Made by a program: the position numbers and the translations under genes
Assembly (NCBI RefSeq): GCF_001724135.1
Contig: NZ_MEDS01000012.1
Span: 167,756-231,755, forward strand
Source: Comamonas sp. SCN 65-56
Lineage (GTDB): Bacteria; Pseudomonadota; Gammaproteobacteria; Burkholderiales; Burkholderiaceae_C
DNA length: 64,000 nucleotides
Direction of reading: 5' to 3'
Shown: piece after piece, positions 17,135 through 26,779 of the stretch
How the letters are laid out: the number at the start of each line of letters is the position of its first letter
How positions within the stretch are numbered: the stretch's first letter is position 1
The notes under the pieces: generated by a model
The model's input: only the letters and a program-made list of their open reading frames with translations
Told to the model about the DNA's origin: nothing
The model's database searches: none

Positions 17135-18121
17135 ATGAGCAAGAAACCCGTCCGCGTAGCCGTTACCGGTGCTGCGGGCCAGATTGGCTACGCGCTGCTG
17201 TTTCGCATTGCCTCCGGCGAAATGCTGGGCAAGGACCAGCCCGTCATTTTGCAATTGCTGGAAATTCCCGCTGAAAAAGCCCAGAACGCGCTCAAGGGCG
17301 TGATCATGGAGCTCGAAGATTGCGCTTTCCCGCTGCTGGCCGGCATCGAGGCCCATTCCGACCCCATGCAGGCGTTCAAGGACACCGACTACGCGCTGCT
17401 CGTCGGCGCCCGCCCGCGCGGCCCCGGCATGGAGCGCGCCGACCTGCTGGCCGCCAACGCCCAGATCTTCACCGCCCAGGGCAAGGCTCTGAACGCCGTG
17501 GCCAGCCGCAATGTGCGCGTGCTGGTGGTGGGCAACCCCGCCAACACCAACGCCTACATCGCCATGAAGTCGGCCCCCGATCTGCCGCGCGAGAACTTCA
17601 CCGCCATGCTGCGCCTGGACCACAACCGCGCGGCCAGCCAGATCGCGCACAAGATGGGCGTGGCTGTCGGTGACATCGAGAAGCTGGCGGTGTGGGGCAA
17701 CCACTCGCCCACCATGTATGCCGACTACCGCTTTGCCCATGTCAATGGCAAGTCGGTCAAGGATGCGATCAACGACCAGGAATGGAACGCCAATGTGTTC
17801 CTGCCGACGGTTGGCAAGCGCGGCGCGGCGATCATCGAGGCGCGCGGCCTGTCGTCCGCCGCTTCGGCCGCCAACGCGGCGATTGACCACATGCACGACT
17901 GGGCACTGGGCACGAATGGCAAGTGGGTCACGATGGGCATTCCCTCCAATGGCGACTACGGCATTCCCAAGGACGTGATGTTCGGCTTTCCGGTCACCAC
18001 CGAAGGCGGCAAGTACACCGTGGTCAAGGGTCTGGAGATCGATGCCTTCTCGCAGGAGCGCATCAACAAGACCTTGGCAGAGCTTCAGGGCGAAGCAGAA
18101 GCGGTTCAAAGCCTGCTGTAA
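17135..18121 (+). CDS. mdh: Malate dehydrogenase
   Basis: This 328-residue NAD-dependent malate dehydrogenase interconverts malate and oxaloacetate. The NAD site [18 protein letters not shown] is at the N-terminus. The mobile-loop arginines are in [27 protein letters not shown] follows, and the catalytic His is in [18 protein letters not shown] lies seven bases before the ATG. The length fits the cytosolic-type (type II) enzyme common in betaproteobacteria. It begins the rightward half of the TCA cluster. Confidence 0.97.
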   Translation: MSKKPVRVAVTGAAGQIGYALLFRIASGEMLGKDQPVILQLLEIPAEKAQNALKGVIMELEDCAFPLLAGIEAHSDPMQAFKDTDYALLVGARPRGPGMERADLLAANAQIFTAQGKALNAVASRNVRVLVVGNPANTNAYIAMKSAPDLPRENFTAMLRLDHNRAASQIAHKMGVAVGDIEKLAVWGNHSPTMYADYRFAHVNGKSVKDAINDQEWNANVFLPTVGKRGAAIIEARGLSSAASAANAAIDHMHDWALGTNGKWVTMGIPSNGDYGIPKDVMFGFPVTTEGGKYTVVKGLEIDAFSQERINKTLAELQGEAEAVQSLL

Positions 18122-18286
18122 GCCCGGCGACTGCACAGCACGCGCCATGAACGACCGGAACCCGGCGCCGTACCTGCGTTGCGCGGATGCGCGCGCGCGT
18201 ACCGCGGCCGGGCTGCCGGCGCGCATGCCCTTGCCGTCACGGTTGTCGGCCTTTTCCCGCCAGTCCATCATGGCCCGGCGCATACC

Positions 18287-19276
18287 ATGACCTCATCCAC
18301 TCCCCACCCGGCCGCCATTTTGCTGGGCGCCCAGGCCGGCGCGGCGCGGCTCCCGGTCTGCGATCACTACAGCGGTGTGGAAGTGCGCATGCGCAAGAGC
18401 TTGCAGTTGCAGGCCGAGATGACGGCGGAGTTCGGCACCTGCGTGTTCGATGTGACCCTCGATTGCGAGGATGGCGCGCCCGTCGGAGGCGAGGCGGCGC
18501 ATGCGCGGCTGGTGGCGCAGCTGGTGCACCAGGCGCCGGAAGGTGCGCGGGTGGCGGTGCGTGTGCATCCGGTGGACCATCCCGCGTTCGCGCAGGACAT
18601 GGACACCATCCTGGGCGAAGCCGCCGATCGCCTGTGCCACGTGATGATTCCCAAGGTGGAACGCGTGGACGATGTGTTTGCGGCAGAAAAGGCATTGCAA
18701 CGCAATGCTGGCGATCGCTTGCAGCTACAAGTTTTGATAGAGTCGCCGTGCGCTGTCCACAACGCCTTCGAGATCGCGGCGCACCCCAGAGTGCAGAGCC
18801 TGTCGTTCGGGCTGATGGATTTCGTCTCGGCCCATGGCGGGGCAATCCCTGCATCGGCCATGTCTTCCAAGGGGCAATTCGAGCATCCGCTGGTGGTGCG
18901 CGCCAAGCTGGAGATCGCCAGTGCCTGCCATGCCCATGGCAAGGCGCCCTCGCACTGCGTGGTGACCGAGTTCAGCGATGCTGCCGCCATGCAGGCAGCG
19001 GCGGCACGTGCGGCGCGCGAGTTCGGCTACACGCGCATGTGGAGCATCCATCCGGCACAGATACGCCCCATCCTCGCGGCCATGGCGCCCGATGAAGCCG
19101 AGGTGGCTCAGGCCGCCCGCATCCTGTGTGCCGCGCAGGCCGCAGACTGGGCCCCCATCAGCGATGCCGGCACCCTGCACGATCGCGCCAGTTACCGTTA
19201 TTTCTGGCATTTGCTCGAACGTGCGCATGCCACGGGTACCATGGTGCCGGCACAAGCGCGGCACTGGTTTGCCTGA
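18287..19276 (+). CDS. HpcH/HpaI-CitE-family lyase (CoA-ester lyase-like)
   Basis: This 329-residue TIM-barrel protein belongs to the CitE/malyl-CoA lyase superfamily. Visible motifs are DVTLDCEDGAPVG (metal-ligand region), HVMIPKVE, QVLIESPCAVHN (metal-ligand Glu) and SFGLMDFVSAHGG. The members act on C4-C6 acyl-CoA or thioester substrates with Mg2+. No citrate-lyase partner genes (citC, citD, citF) are present, so citrate cleavage is unlikely. Its place between mdh and acnB in the TCA cluster is common in this lineage. A copy of the dispersed palindromic repeat appears to encode residues about 135-152. The start at MTSSTPHPAAILLG was chosen over a longer open frame. Confidence 0.85.
   Translation: MTSSTPHPAAILLGAQAGAARLPVCDHYSGVEVRMRKSLQLQAEMTAEFGTCVFDVTLDCEDGAPVGGEAAHARLVAQLVHQAPEGARVAVRVHPVDHPAFAQDMDTILGEAADRLCHVMIPKVERVDDVFAAEKALQRNAGDRLQLQVLIESPCAVHNAFEIAAHPRVQSLSFGLMDFVSAHGGAIPASAMSSKGQFEHPLVVRAKLEIASACHAHGKAPSHCVVTEFSDAAAMQAAAARAAREFGYTRMWSIHPAQIRPILAAMAPDEAEVAQAARILCAAQAADWAPISDAGTLHDRASYRYFWHLLERAHATGTMVPAQARHWFA
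18690..18740 (-). repeat. Dispersed palindromic repeat, probable copy H, inside the citE-like gene
   Basis: On the minus strand the segment reads CAAAACTTGTAGCTGCAAGC, then GCATTGCGTTGCAATGCC and TTTTC, which follows the repeat pattern. In the coding frame it uses codons rare in this GC-rich genome (CTA and ATA close together). The match is weaker than in mutS or dnaX. Confidence 0.45.
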
Positions 19277-19307
19277 TGCCTTTTCATTCAGCCTTGCAGG
19301 TGATTCG

Positions 19308-19868
19308 ATGAAACCCTTGATCCTGGCTTCCTTCCTGCTGCTTGGCCCGGCGCTCTCGATGGCCGCCGGCGCAGCCTCCAGCGAACCCAAGGCCGCGGCA
19401 GCAAAGCCCAAGCCCAAGGCTGCAGTCAAGAAGGCGACGCCTGCCACCAAGGCCAAGAAGCAGGCGCCCGCAGCGGTGGCCGAGCCCGTGCCCGAGGTGA
19501 TCGTGCTGACCCCGGAGGAAAAGGCGATTGCCGAGCGCGTCTATACCGGCACCATCACCTGCGAGCTGGGGGCCACGGTGCAGATCACGCCAGACACCCA
19601 GTCGCCCGGCAGCTTTTTTGTCAGCGGCAAAGGGTTCAAGTACCACATGCGCCCTGTGCATGGTGCCACCAGCGCCGTGCGCCTGGAAGACCAGCGCTCG
19701 GGCGCGGTATGGATACAGATTGCCAACAAATCGATGCTCATGAATCAGAAGCTCGGCCAGCGCATGGCCGACGAGTGCATGAGCGAGCAGCAGGCGCAGG
19801 TGACGCAGGCGATGAAGAGTGCGCCACCGCAGAGCCTGTTTGACACCGCCCCCGCCGGCAGCCGCTGA
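19308..19868 (+). CDS. Secreted protein of unknown function
   Basis: I do not recognise a named family. The 186-residue product begins with a clear signal peptide ([21 protein letters not shown]), followed by a low-complexity Ala/Lys/Pro stretch (about residues 25-60) and a compact domain (about 70-165) starting [21 protein letters not shown]. That domain has two Cys and a basic, beta-rich look. The end is Gln-rich. It lies between the citE-like gene and acnB, so it may be co-transcribed with TCA genes, yet it should act in the periplasm. The Lys/Ala-rich linker suggests contact with a negatively charged envelope surface; that is inference. Confidence 0.7.
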   Translation: MKPLILASFLLLGPALSMAAGAASSEPKAAAAKPKPKAAVKKATPATKAKKQAPAAVAEPVPEVIVLTPEEKAIAERVYTGTITCELGATVQITPDTQSPGSFFVSGKGFKYHMRPVHGATSAVRLEDQRSGAVWIQIANKSMLMNQKLGQRMADECMSEQQAQVTQAMKSAPPQSLFDTAPAGSR

Positions 19869-19968
19869 CCGACCCCTTGCCTTTGCGGCAGCGCCTTGTG
19901 CATGCGCATGCACAAGGCAGGCTGGCCGCAAGCCTTTTGATTTCGATGAACCCTGGAGAACGACAACC

Positions 19969-22560
19969 ATGTTGCAAGCCTACCGCGCCCATGCTGCAGA
20001 ACGCGCCGCTTTGGGTATCCCCCCGCTGGCGTTGGACGCCAAACAAGTGGCTGATTTGATCGAACTGATCAAGAACCCGCCGGCCGGCGAGGCCGAGTTT
20101 CTGCTGGACTTGCTCGCTACCCGAGTCCCCCCGGGCGTGGACGACGCCGCCAAGGTCAAGGCATCGTTCCTGGCCGCCGTGGCGCATGGCGACACCCAGG
20201 TCGAGCTGATCAGCAAGGCTCGCGCCACCGAGCTGCTGGGCACCATGGTGGGTGGCTACAACGTGCACCCGCTGATCGAGCTGCTCGACGACGCCGATGT
20301 GGCTGGGGTGGCTGCCGAGGCGCTCAAGAAGACGCTGCTCATGTTCGACTACTTCAACGACGTGGCGGCCAAGGCCAAGGCCGGCAACGCCAAGGCCAAG
20401 GAAGTGCTGCAAAGCTGGGCCGACGCCGAGTGGTTCACCAGCCGTGCCAAAGTGGCTGAAAAAATCACCGTCACCGTCTTCAAGGTGCCGGGCGAGACCA
20501 ACACCGACGACCTGTCGCCCGCGCCCGACGCCACCACGCGCCCCGACATCCCCATGCACTACCTGGCCATGCTGAAGAACCAGCGCCCGGACGCGGCCTT
20601 CAAGCCCGAGCAGGACGGCGTGCGCGGCCCGATGCAGTTCATCGAGGACCTGAAGAAAAAGGGCCACGTCGTGGCCTACGTGGGCGACGTGGTCGGCACG
20701 GGTTCGAGCCGCAAATCCGCCACCAACTCGGTCATCTGGGCCACCGGCGAAGACATCCCCTTCGTGCCCAACAAGCGCTTTGGCGGCGTTACGCTGGGCG
20801 GCAAGATCGCTCCTATCTTCTTCAACACGCAAGAGGATTCCGGCTCGCTGCCCATCGAAGTGGACGTTTCCAAAATGGAAATGGGGGACGTTATCGACAT
20901 TTACCCCTATGCAGGAAAAATCGAGAAAGCCGGCGTCCAAATTGCGGACTTCGCTCTCAAATCCGAAGTACTGCTCGACGAAGTGCAGGCCGGTGGCCGT
21001 ATCAACCTGATCATCGGCCGCTCGCTCACCGCCAAGGCGCGCGAAGCCCTGGGCCTGGCCGCTTCCACCGCCTTCCGCCTGCCGCAAGCTCCGGCTCCAT
21101 CCAAGGCTGGCTTCACCCTGGCGCAGAAGATGGTCGGCCGCGCCTGCGGCCTGCCGGAAGGCCAGGGCATTCGCCCCGGCACCTACTGCGAACCCAAGAT
21201 GACCACCGTCGGCTCGCAAGATACGACCGGCCCGATGACGCGCGACGAACTGAAGGACCTGGCCTGCCTGGGCTTCAGCGCCGACATGGTGATGCAAAGC
21301 TTCTGCCACACCGCCGCCTACCCCAAGCCGGTGGACGTGAAAACCCACCGCACGCTGCCCGCCTTCATCAGCAACCGTGGCGGCGTGGCCCTGCGCCCGG
21401 GCGACGGCGTGATCCACAGCTGGCTCAACCGCCTGCTGCTGCCTGACACCGTGGGCACCGGCGGCGACTCGCACACGCGCTTCCCCATCGGCATCAGCTT
21501 CCCGGCAGGCTCGGGCCTGGTGGCATTCGGCGCCGCCACCGGCGTCATGCCGCTCGACATGCCCGAATCGGTGCTGGTGCGCTTCAAGGGCAAGCTGCAA
21601 CCGGGCGTGACCCTGCGCGACCTGGTGCACGCGATTCCGCTGTACGCCATCAAGGCAGGCCTCTTGACCGTGGCCAAGGCCGGCAAGATCAACGTCTTCT
21701 CGGGCAAGATCCTGGAAATCGAAGGCCTGCCAGACCTGAAGGTCGAGCAAGCGTTTGAGCTGTCCGACGCGTCGGCCGAGCGCAGCGCCGCTGGCTGCAC
21801 CATCAAGCTCAACCCCGAGCCGATCAAGGAGTACCTGACCAGCAACATCGTTCTCATGAAGAACATGATTGCCGACGGCTACGCAGACGCCAAGACCCTG
21901 GCGCGCCGCATCGAGAAGGTCGAAGCCTGGCTGGCCCAGCCTGACCTGCTCGAAGCCGACAAGGACGCCGAGTACGCTGCCGTGATCGAGATCGACATGA
22001 ACGACATCAAGGAGCCCATCGTCTGCTGCCCCAACGACCCGGACGACGCCAAGTTCCTGTCTGAAGTCGCCGGCACCAAGATCGACGAAGCCTTCATCGG
22101 TTCGTGCATGACCAACATCGGCCATTTCCGCGCCGCAGCCAAGCTGCTGGGCGGCCAGCGCGACATCCCGACCAAGCTGTGGGTGGCCCCGCCGACCAAG
22201 ATGGACCAGAACGAGCTGATCAAGGAAGGCCACTACGCGGCGTTTGGCACGGCTGGTGCGCGCACCGAAATGCCCGGCTGCAGCCTGTGCATGGGCAACC
22301 AGGCCCAGGTGCGGGAGGGCGCGACGGTGATCTCGACCAGCACGCGCAATTTCCCCAACCGCTTGGGGCGCAACACCAATGTGTTCCTCGGCTCGGCCGA
22401 GCTGGCCGCCATCGCGTCGCGCATCGGCAAGCTGCCGACGCCGGCCGAGTACCTCAAGGAAATGGGCGTGATCGATGCCGACAAGGCCAGTGTCTATCGC
22501 TACATGAATTTCGACCAAATCGAAGAGTACGCAGACGTGGCCAGGGCAGTGACCGTCTGA
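19969..22560 (+). CDS. acnB: Aconitate hydratase B / 2-methylisocitrate dehydratase
   Basis: This 863-residue AcnB-type aconitase converts citrate to isocitrate through cis-aconitate and can also serve the methylcitrate cycle. The HEAT-like N-terminal domain ([20 protein letters not shown]) is typical of AcnB. The active-site region [20 protein letters not shown] is present. The 4Fe-4S ligands are the Cys in [13 protein letters not shown] and the CxxC of [13 protein letters not shown]. It is the last rightward gene of the TCA cluster and is convergent with trhP. Confidence 0.97.
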   Translation: MLQAYRAHAAERAALGIPPLALDAKQVADLIELIKNPPAGEAEFLLDLLATRVPPGVDDAAKVKASFLAAVAHGDTQVELISKARATELLGTMVGGYNVHPLIELLDDADVAGVAAEALKKTLLMFDYFNDVAAKAKAGNAKAKEVLQSWADAEWFTSRAKVAEKITVTVFKVPGETNTDDLSPAPDATTRPDIPMHYLAMLKNQRPDAAFKPEQDGVRGPMQFIEDLKKKGHVVAYVGDVVGTGSSRKSATNSVIWATGEDIPFVPNKRFGGVTLGGKIAPIFFNTQEDSGSLPIEVDVSKMEMGDVIDIYPYAGKIEKAGVQIADFALKSEVLLDEVQAGGRINLIIGRSLTAKAREALGLAASTAFRLPQAPAPSKAGFTLAQKMVGRACGLPEGQGIRPGTYCEPKMTTVGSQDTTGPMTRDELKDLACLGFSADMVMQSFCHTAAYPKPVDVKTHRTLPAFISNRGGVALRPGDGVIHSWLNRLLLPDTVGTGGDSHTRFPIGISFPAGSGLVAFGAATGVMPLDMPESVLVRFKGKLQPGVTLRDLVHAIPLYAIKAGLLTVAKAGKINVFSGKILEIEGLPDLKVEQAFELSDASAERSAAGCTIKLNPEPIKEYLTSNIVLMKNMIADGYADAKTLARRIEKVEAWLAQPDLLEADKDAEYAAVIEIDMNDIKEPIVCCPNDPDDAKFLSEVAGTKIDEAFIGSCMTNIGHFRAAAKLLGGQRDIPTKLWVAPPTKMDQNELIKEGHYAAFGTAGARTEMPGCSLCMGNQAQVREGATVISTSTRNFPNRLGRNTNVFLGSAELAAIASRIGKLPTPAEYLKEMGVIDADKASVYRYMNFDQIEEYADVARAVTV

Positions 22561-22561
22561 G

Positions 22562-22610
22562 GCACATGATGGGCCCCTGCGGTGCGCGGGGCCTCAAGAG
22601 GCTAAGCCTC
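22562..22610. other. GC-rich stem-loops between convergent acnB and trhP
   Basis: GGCCCC and GGGGCC (about 22573-22594) and GAGGCT/AGCCTC (about 22598-22610) can form short hairpins after the acnB stop. Neither has a clear T-run, so Rho-independent termination is uncertain. Confidence 0.35.
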
Positions 22611-22665
22611 CGGTGTGCGCCGGGTGGTGGGGCCAGGCCTGCAACCGGGGCGGGCCTGCCCTGGG

Positions 22666-24021
22666 TCACAGCAAACGCGAGATCAGCGCGCCCTCGACCG
22701 GGCCATCGAGCGGTATGCGCACGCGCACCGGGCTGCCCTGGGCCACCTGTACGGGTTCGCCATCCAGGTTGAACATTTTTTCCAGCAGCACCTGGCGGTT
22801 GCCCTGGGGGTGGATGATCTCCAGCCGGTCGCCGACGGCGAAGCGGTTCTTGGTTTCCACCTCGGCCAGGCCGTCGCTATAGCCGCGCACCTCGCCGACG
22901 AAGTGGCTGCGTTGCAGCACGCTGTGGCCGGTTTCGTAGTTCTGGTAGTCGTTGGCCGGGCGGCGCTCCAAGAGGCCGCCGGTATAGCCGCGGTTGGCCA
23001 GGCCCTCCAGCTCGGTGATCAACTCGGGGTTGAAGGGCCGGCCGGCGACGGCGTCGTCGATGGCGCGGCGGTAGACCTGGGCGGTGCGTGCCACGTAGTA
23101 CAGGCTCTTGGTGCGGCCCTCGATCTTCAGCGAATTGACGCCAATTTTTACCAGCCACTCGACATGCTCGACCGCGCGCAGGTCGCGGCTGTTCATGATG
23201 TAGGTGCCGTGCTCGTCCTCCATGATGGGCATCAGCTCGCCGGGGCGGTTGGCTTCTTCCAGCAGGTAGACCTGGTCGGCCTTGGGGTGGCGGGCAATCT
23301 GCGTGCCGGTGAACTGCGCGTCGGCGTCCTCGCGTGACTTGGTGAAGCTGAAACCCTTGTCCATGGTGCTGGCCAGGGCCTCGCCGGTGTTCGGATCCAC
23401 CTGGGCGTCGTGCGTCTTGTACTCCCAGCGGCAGGCGTTGGTGCAGGTGCCCTGGTTGGGATCGCGGTGGTTGAAGTAGCCCGACAGCAGGCAGCGGCCG
23501 GAGTAGGCGATGCACAGCGCGCCGTGCACGAAGACCTCGATCTCCATGTCCGGGCATTCCTGGCGGATCTTCTCGATCTCGTCGAGTGCCAGCTCGCGCG
23601 AGAGGATGATGCGCGCCACGCCCATCTTCTGCCAGAACTTGACCGTGGCCCAGTTGGTGGTGTTGGCCTGCACCGAGAGGTGGATCTCGGTCTCGGGCCA
23701 CTTCTCCTTGACCATCATGATGAGGCCGGGGTCGGCCATGATGAAGGCGTCGGGCTGGCAGGCGATGACGGGTTCGATGTCGCGCAGATAGGTGCGCACC
23801 TTGTCGTTGTGCGCGATCAGGTTGCTGGTGACGAAGAACTTCTTGCCGCGCGCGTGCGCCTCCTGGATGCCCTGGGCGATCTGCTCCAGGCGGAATTCAT
23901 TGTTGCGCGCGCGCAGCGAGTAGCGCGGCTGGCCGGCATAGACGGCGTCGGCACCGAAATCGTAGGCCGCGCGCATCTTGTCCAGCGAGCCGGCGGGCAG
24001 CAGCAGTTCGGGGCTTTTCAT
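22666..24021 (-). CDS. trhP: tRNA uridine 5-hydroxylation protein TrhP (YegQ, peptidase U32 family)
   Basis: The 451-residue protein closely follows E. coli YegQ/TrhP. The start MKSPELLLPAGSLDKMRAAY is conserved, as are GADAVYAGQPRYSLRARNNEF, VHGALCIAYSGRCLLSGY and FNHRDPNQGTCTNACRWEY, which holds Cys ligands of the Fe-S cluster. TrhP forms 5-hydroxyuridine at tRNA position 34 in a prephenate-linked manner. Older annotation as a protease is probably wrong for this subgroup. It is a single leftward gene downstream of tolA, separated from it by a repeat-rich gap. Confidence 0.9.
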   Translation of the reverse strand: MKSPELLLPAGSLDKMRAAYDFGADAVYAGQPRYSLRARNNEFRLEQIAQGIQEAHARGKKFFVTSNLIAHNDKVRTYLRDIEPVIACQPDAFIMADPGLIMMVKEKWPETEIHLSVQANTTNWATVKFWQKMGVARIILSRELALDEIEKIRQECPDMEIEVFVHGALCIAYSGRCLLSGYFNHRDPNQGTCTNACRWEYKTHDAQVDPNTGEALASTMDKGFSFTKSREDADAQFTGTQIARHPKADQVYLLEEANRPGELMPIMEDEHGTYIMNSRDLRAVEHVEWLVKIGVNSLKIEGRTKSLYYVARTAQVYRRAIDDAVAGRPFNPELITELEGLANRGYTGGLLERRPANDYQNYETGHSVLQRSHFVGEVRGYSDGLAEVETKNRFAVGDRLEIIHPQGNRQVLLEKMFNLDGEPVQVAQGSPVRVRIPLDGPVEGALISRLL

Positions 24022-24060
24022 GGGGCGCATGGTCCGGTTGGGGTGGCGCAGTGCTCGCAA

Positions 24061-24265
24061 GGCATTGAAAATGGCTCTGGGAGCCTGTCAGACTTGGAAA
24101 TCGTCGGCTGCAAATCGACCGCATCGGCCCATTTTTCACCGTCTTTTTGCCCAATAGCTCGGCTATTGGGCTGCAAATCCGGCAAAAACTGGTCTCGCTG
24201 GGGCCGATTTTCGCTATCGACGCTCCAAGTCCGACAGGCTCACGCAAGCAGCTATTGTTTTTAAT
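24061..24265 (-). repeat. Dispersed palindromic repeat, copy I, split by a palindromic insertion
   Basis: On the minus strand AATAGCTGCTTGCGT (from about 24255 leftward) matches the first half of the repeat, and CCAGAGCCATTTTCAATGCC (24080 leftward) matches its second half. The 161-bp palindromic element 24081-24241 lies between them. The halves align with the uninterrupted copy upstream of serC. Confidence 0.65.
24081..24241. mobile_element. 161-bp imperfect palindrome, MITE-like element
   Basis: The ends are 18-bp inverted repeats with one mismatch: GAGCCTGTCAGACTTGGA at 24081-24098, and its inverse at 24224-24241. The exact centre is a perfect stem GCCCAATAGC/GCTATTGGGC around TCG (24149-24171). 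The intervening parts are also partly complementary. It has no coding capacity. No clear target duplication is visible. It could be a non-autonomous transposable element or a structured regulatory DNA element. Confidence 0.65.
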
Positions 24266-25220
24266 CTTTGGGGCGAAACCCGATGACCAGCGAGGAGGGC
24301 ACGCGCCCGTCGATATCGCGTGGCAGCGTCTCGGTCTTGTAGAGCGCACGCACGACGGCATCGTCCCAGGCCGGGTTGCCACTGGAGTGGGTCAGACGCA
24401 CACCGACGATGGTGCCGTCGGGCGAGGCGCGCACTTCCACCTCGGCACGCGGGTTGCCCGAGACGGTATCCGGGTAAACGATGTTGGGCTTGACCTTGGC
24501 CGCCACCTTGCCACCGTAGCCACCCGAGGGCCCGCTGCTTTTCTCGGTGGTTCCGGTCGCGGTTTCTGCGCCGGTGGCGCCGGCAAGGCCGGCGATGCGC
24601 TTCATCTGGTCCTTGCGGAACTCCTCGGCGCGCTTGGCTTCGGCCTCTGCCTTGCGTTTTTCATCCGCCTTGCGCTTGTCTTCGGCCAGCTTGCGCTGTT
24701 TTTCCTGTTCGGCCGCCTTGGCGGCTTTTTCTTTTTCTGCCTTGTCTTTTTCCGCCTTGGCCTTGGCTTGCTGGCGTTGTTTTTCTTCCTGCTCTTGGCG
24801 TGCCTTCTCTTGCGCAGCCTGCTTTTGCTGCTCCAGCTGGGCCTGGCGTTTCTTCTCTTCCTGCTGTCGTTTCTTTTCGCGCTCCAGCGCAATGTCGGCT
24901 TCGCTGGGCTGCGGCGGTTGTTCCACCTTGGGGGCGGGCGGCGGCGCGGGCACGGGGGCCGGAGCGGGCGGTGGCGGGGGTTGCGGCGCGGGCGGGGGCG
25001 GCGGTGGGGCGACGGGGCGCGGCGCCGCCTGCTGCGGTACGGCAGACCACAACTCCGCTTCCACGGCTGGCTCGTCGCTGCTGGCCTTCCAGTGCACGCC
25101 CCAGGTCAGCGCGCCGATCAGCACCAGATGAGCAAGGACTGCCAGCGCCACGGCACGCTTGCGCCCGCCCGGCATGGTGGGGGCAAACAGATCGTGGTCG
25201 CTGTGGTTGAGGGCAAGCAT
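24261..25220 (-). CDS. tolA: TolA, cell-envelope integrity inner-membrane protein
   Basis: This 319-residue TolA has one N-terminal membrane anchor (VALAVLAHLVLIGALTWGVHW), a Pro/Ala-rich stretch near residues 65-110, and a long charged coiled coil rich in Lys, Glu, Gln and Ala (about 110-215). A C-terminal TonB/TolA-like domain follows, with NIVYPDTVSGNPRAEVEVR. TolA links the TolQR proton-driven motor to Pal and outer-membrane partners. The ATG at 25220 overlaps the tolR stop as ATGA. tolB and pal, which usually follow, are not downstream here; a palindromic element and trhP are. Confidence 0.92.
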   Translation of the reverse strand: MLALNHSDHDLFAPTMPGGRKRAVALAVLAHLVLIGALTWGVHWKASSDEPAVEAELWSAVPQQAAPRPVAPPPPPPAPQPPPPPAPAPVPAPPPAPKVEQPPQPSEADIALEREKKRQQEEKKRQAQLEQQKQAAQEKARQEQEEKQRQQAKAKAEKDKAEKEKAAKAAEQEKQRKLAEDKRKADEKRKAEAEAKRAEEFRKDQMKRIAGLAGATGAETATGTTEKSSGPSGGYGGKVAAKVKPNIVYPDTVSGNPRAEVEVRASPDGTIVGVRLTHSSGNPAWDDAVVRALYKTETLPRDIDGRVPSSLVIGFRPKD

Positions 25221-25645
25221 CACTTCGCGGCCTTGACGGCGAGGGCGACGCGCTTGACACCGGCGTTTTGCAGCGCGCCCATGGCCTGCATCACCTTGTC
25301 GTAGGAAACGTCCTTGTCGGCGCTGATCAAGACCGGCGTGTCCTCGGGCTGATCCTTGAGCCAGTTCTTGGCCATGTTGCCAAGGTTTTGCGTGGTCACG
25401 CTGCGCTCGTTGCCATCGGCCTTGAAGACGAGGCTGCCATCCTTTTGCACGATCACGTCGGCGCGTACCTTGGGCGGGTTGCTGCCTTTGCCCACCGAGG
25501 GCACGTTGACCGAGCTCGGCGTGAGCATGGGCGCGGTCACCATGAAGATGATGAGCAGCACCAGCATCACGTCGATGAAGGGCACCATGTTGATCTCATT
25601 CATCGAACGGCGGCGGCCGTGGCCGCGCGAAGCCATCGTGGGCAT
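25220..25645 (-). CDS. tolR: TolR, inner-membrane motor protein
   Basis: This 141-residue ExbD/TolR-family protein has one membrane segment with the conserved proton-path Asp (NMVPFIDVMLVLLIIFMV) and a periplasmic domain ending in a region typical of TolR. With TolQ it energises TolA. It is 16 bases after tolQ and overlaps tolA. Confidence 0.94.
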   Translation of the reverse strand: MPTMASRGHGRRRSMNEINMVPFIDVMLVLLIIFMVTAPMLTPSSVNVPSVGKGSNPPKVRADVIVQKDGSLVFKADGNERSVTTQNLGNMAKNWLKDQPEDTPVLISADKDVSYDKVMQAMGALQNAGVKRVALAVKAAK

Positions 25646-25661
25646 GCCGATCTCCTTCGCG

Positions 25662-26366
25662 TCAGTGCGCGGCCGGGGCGGGCGGGTGGCCGCCGAGGTT
25701 GCGCTGCAGGATGTTGGAGAACTCCTCGATGAAGGTCTCCTGCTGGATGGCGACGCGGTCGATGTCGCGCGCGAAGCGGTTGTAGGCGATCACGGCGGGG
25801 ATGGCGGCGAACAGGCCCAGCGCCGTGGCCACCAGCGCCTCGGCGATGCCGGGCGCGACGGTGGCCAGCGTCACCTGTTCCATGCCGGCAAAGCCGGTGA
25901 AGGCGTGCATGATGCCCCAGACGGTGCCGAACAGGCCGACATACGGACTGACCGACGCCACCGAGCCGAGGAAGGAGAGGTTGGATTCGATCACGTCCAT
26001 CTCGCGCTGAAAGCTGGCGCGCATGGCGCGCCGCGCGCCGTCGAGCAGCGTGCCCGCGTCCTGGATGTGGCGCTCGCGCAGCTTGTGGAATTCGCGCATG
26101 CCGCTGGCGAAGATGCGCTCCATCGGGCCGGTGCCCTGGGCATTCTTCACCGCGCCGGCGTACAGGTCGTTGAGGCTGGTGCCGGACCAGAAATCGTGCT
26201 CGAAATCGTCGTTGAGCGCATTGATTTTCTTCAGGCCGAAGACCTTGCGGAAGATCGCCGCCCAACTGGCGACGGAAACGATGAGCAGCAGCAGCATTAC
26301 CAGCTGCACTACCCAGCTGGCGTTGAGCACCAGGCTCAGGATGTTGAGGTCTTGCGACGCAGTCAT
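25662..26366 (-). CDS. tolQ: TolQ, inner-membrane motor protein
   Basis: This 234-residue protein is of the MotA/TolQ/ExbB family with three membrane segments. An N-terminal one is followed by a large cytoplasmic loop and then VSPYVGLFGTVWGIMHAFTGF and APGIAEALVATALGLFAAIPAVIAYN. It forms the proton channel with TolR. It overlaps ybgC by four bases, so the block ybgC-tolQ-tolR-tolA is translationally linked. Confidence 0.95.
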   Translation of the reverse strand: MTASQDLNILSLVLNASWVVQLVMLLLLIVSVASWAAIFRKVFGLKKINALNDDFEHDFWSGTSLNDLYAGAVKNAQGTGPMERIFASGMREFHKLRERHIQDAGTLLDGARRAMRASFQREMDVIESNLSFLGSVASVSPYVGLFGTVWGIMHAFTGFAGMEQVTLATVAPGIAEALVATALGLFAAIPAVIAYNRFARDIDRVAIQQETFIEEFSNILQRNLGGHPPAPAAH

Positions 26367-26779
26367 GAGGACAATTGTTCAAGCAATGAAGAGGGAATGC
26401 GGCAGGGGCGCAAAGAGTTGACATCGACCCAGCCGACACGGATGCTGCCTTCGCACAACAGTACGGGTGGGTCATTGGCATGTGGGCCGGGCAGCAGCGC
26501 CTGCTGGGCGATGGTGATGCTGGCGCGGCTGTGCTGGCTGACCTTGGCGGTGACCAGAAGTTCATCGTCCAGGCGCGCAGGCTGCAGATAACGCAGCTGC
26601 GCATCGGTCACGACGAACATGCCGCCAGCGCGGGTCTTGAGTTCCTGCTGGCTGTGACCGAGCGAGCGCAACCATTCGGTGCGTGCGCGCTCGAAAAACT
26701 TGAGATAGTTGGCATAGAAGACGATGCCCCCGGCATCGGTGTCTTCCCAGTAGACCCGCACGGGCCAGGCAAAGGCCAT
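26363..26779 (-). CDS. ybgC: Tol-Pal-associated acyl-CoA thioesterase YbgC
   Basis: This 138-residue hot-dog-fold thioesterase carries the family motif YWEDTDAGGIVFYANYLKF, with the catalytic Asp. YbgC proteins hydrolyse short or medium acyl-CoA or acyl-ACP and are linked to phospholipid metabolism at the Tol-Pal site. The gene is first in the tol block; its start overlaps the stop of the upstream aminotransferase by one base. Confidence 0.93.
   Translation of the reverse strand: MAFAWPVRVYWEDTDAGGIVFYANYLKFFERARTEWLRSLGHSQQELKTRAGGMFVVTDAQLRYLQPARLDDELLVTAKVSQHSRASITIAQQALLPGPHANDPPVLLCEGSIRVGWVDVNSLRPCRIPSSLLEQLSS

Noticed and set aside
18287..19276. Citrate lyase beta subunit (CitE proper)
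   Set aside because: No citC, citD, citF or citG genes are nearby; the protein belongs to the wider HpcH/HpaI-CitE superfamily.
20860..20980. Locally AT-richer stretch in acnB
   Set aside because: Codon use differs slightly, but no repeat blocks, frame change or motif loss is visible and the protein sequence looks normal.
19738..22518. Very long minus-strand open frame opposite acnB
   Set aside because: It is the shadow of acnB in GC-rich DNA; its translation is rich in Gly, Ala, His and Arg without domain motifs, and acnB is complete on the other strand.
24261..25220. Could tolA be a TonB homologue
   Set aside because: The overlap with tolR, the tolQ-ybgC context and the long Lys/Glu/Ala coiled coil all favour TolA.
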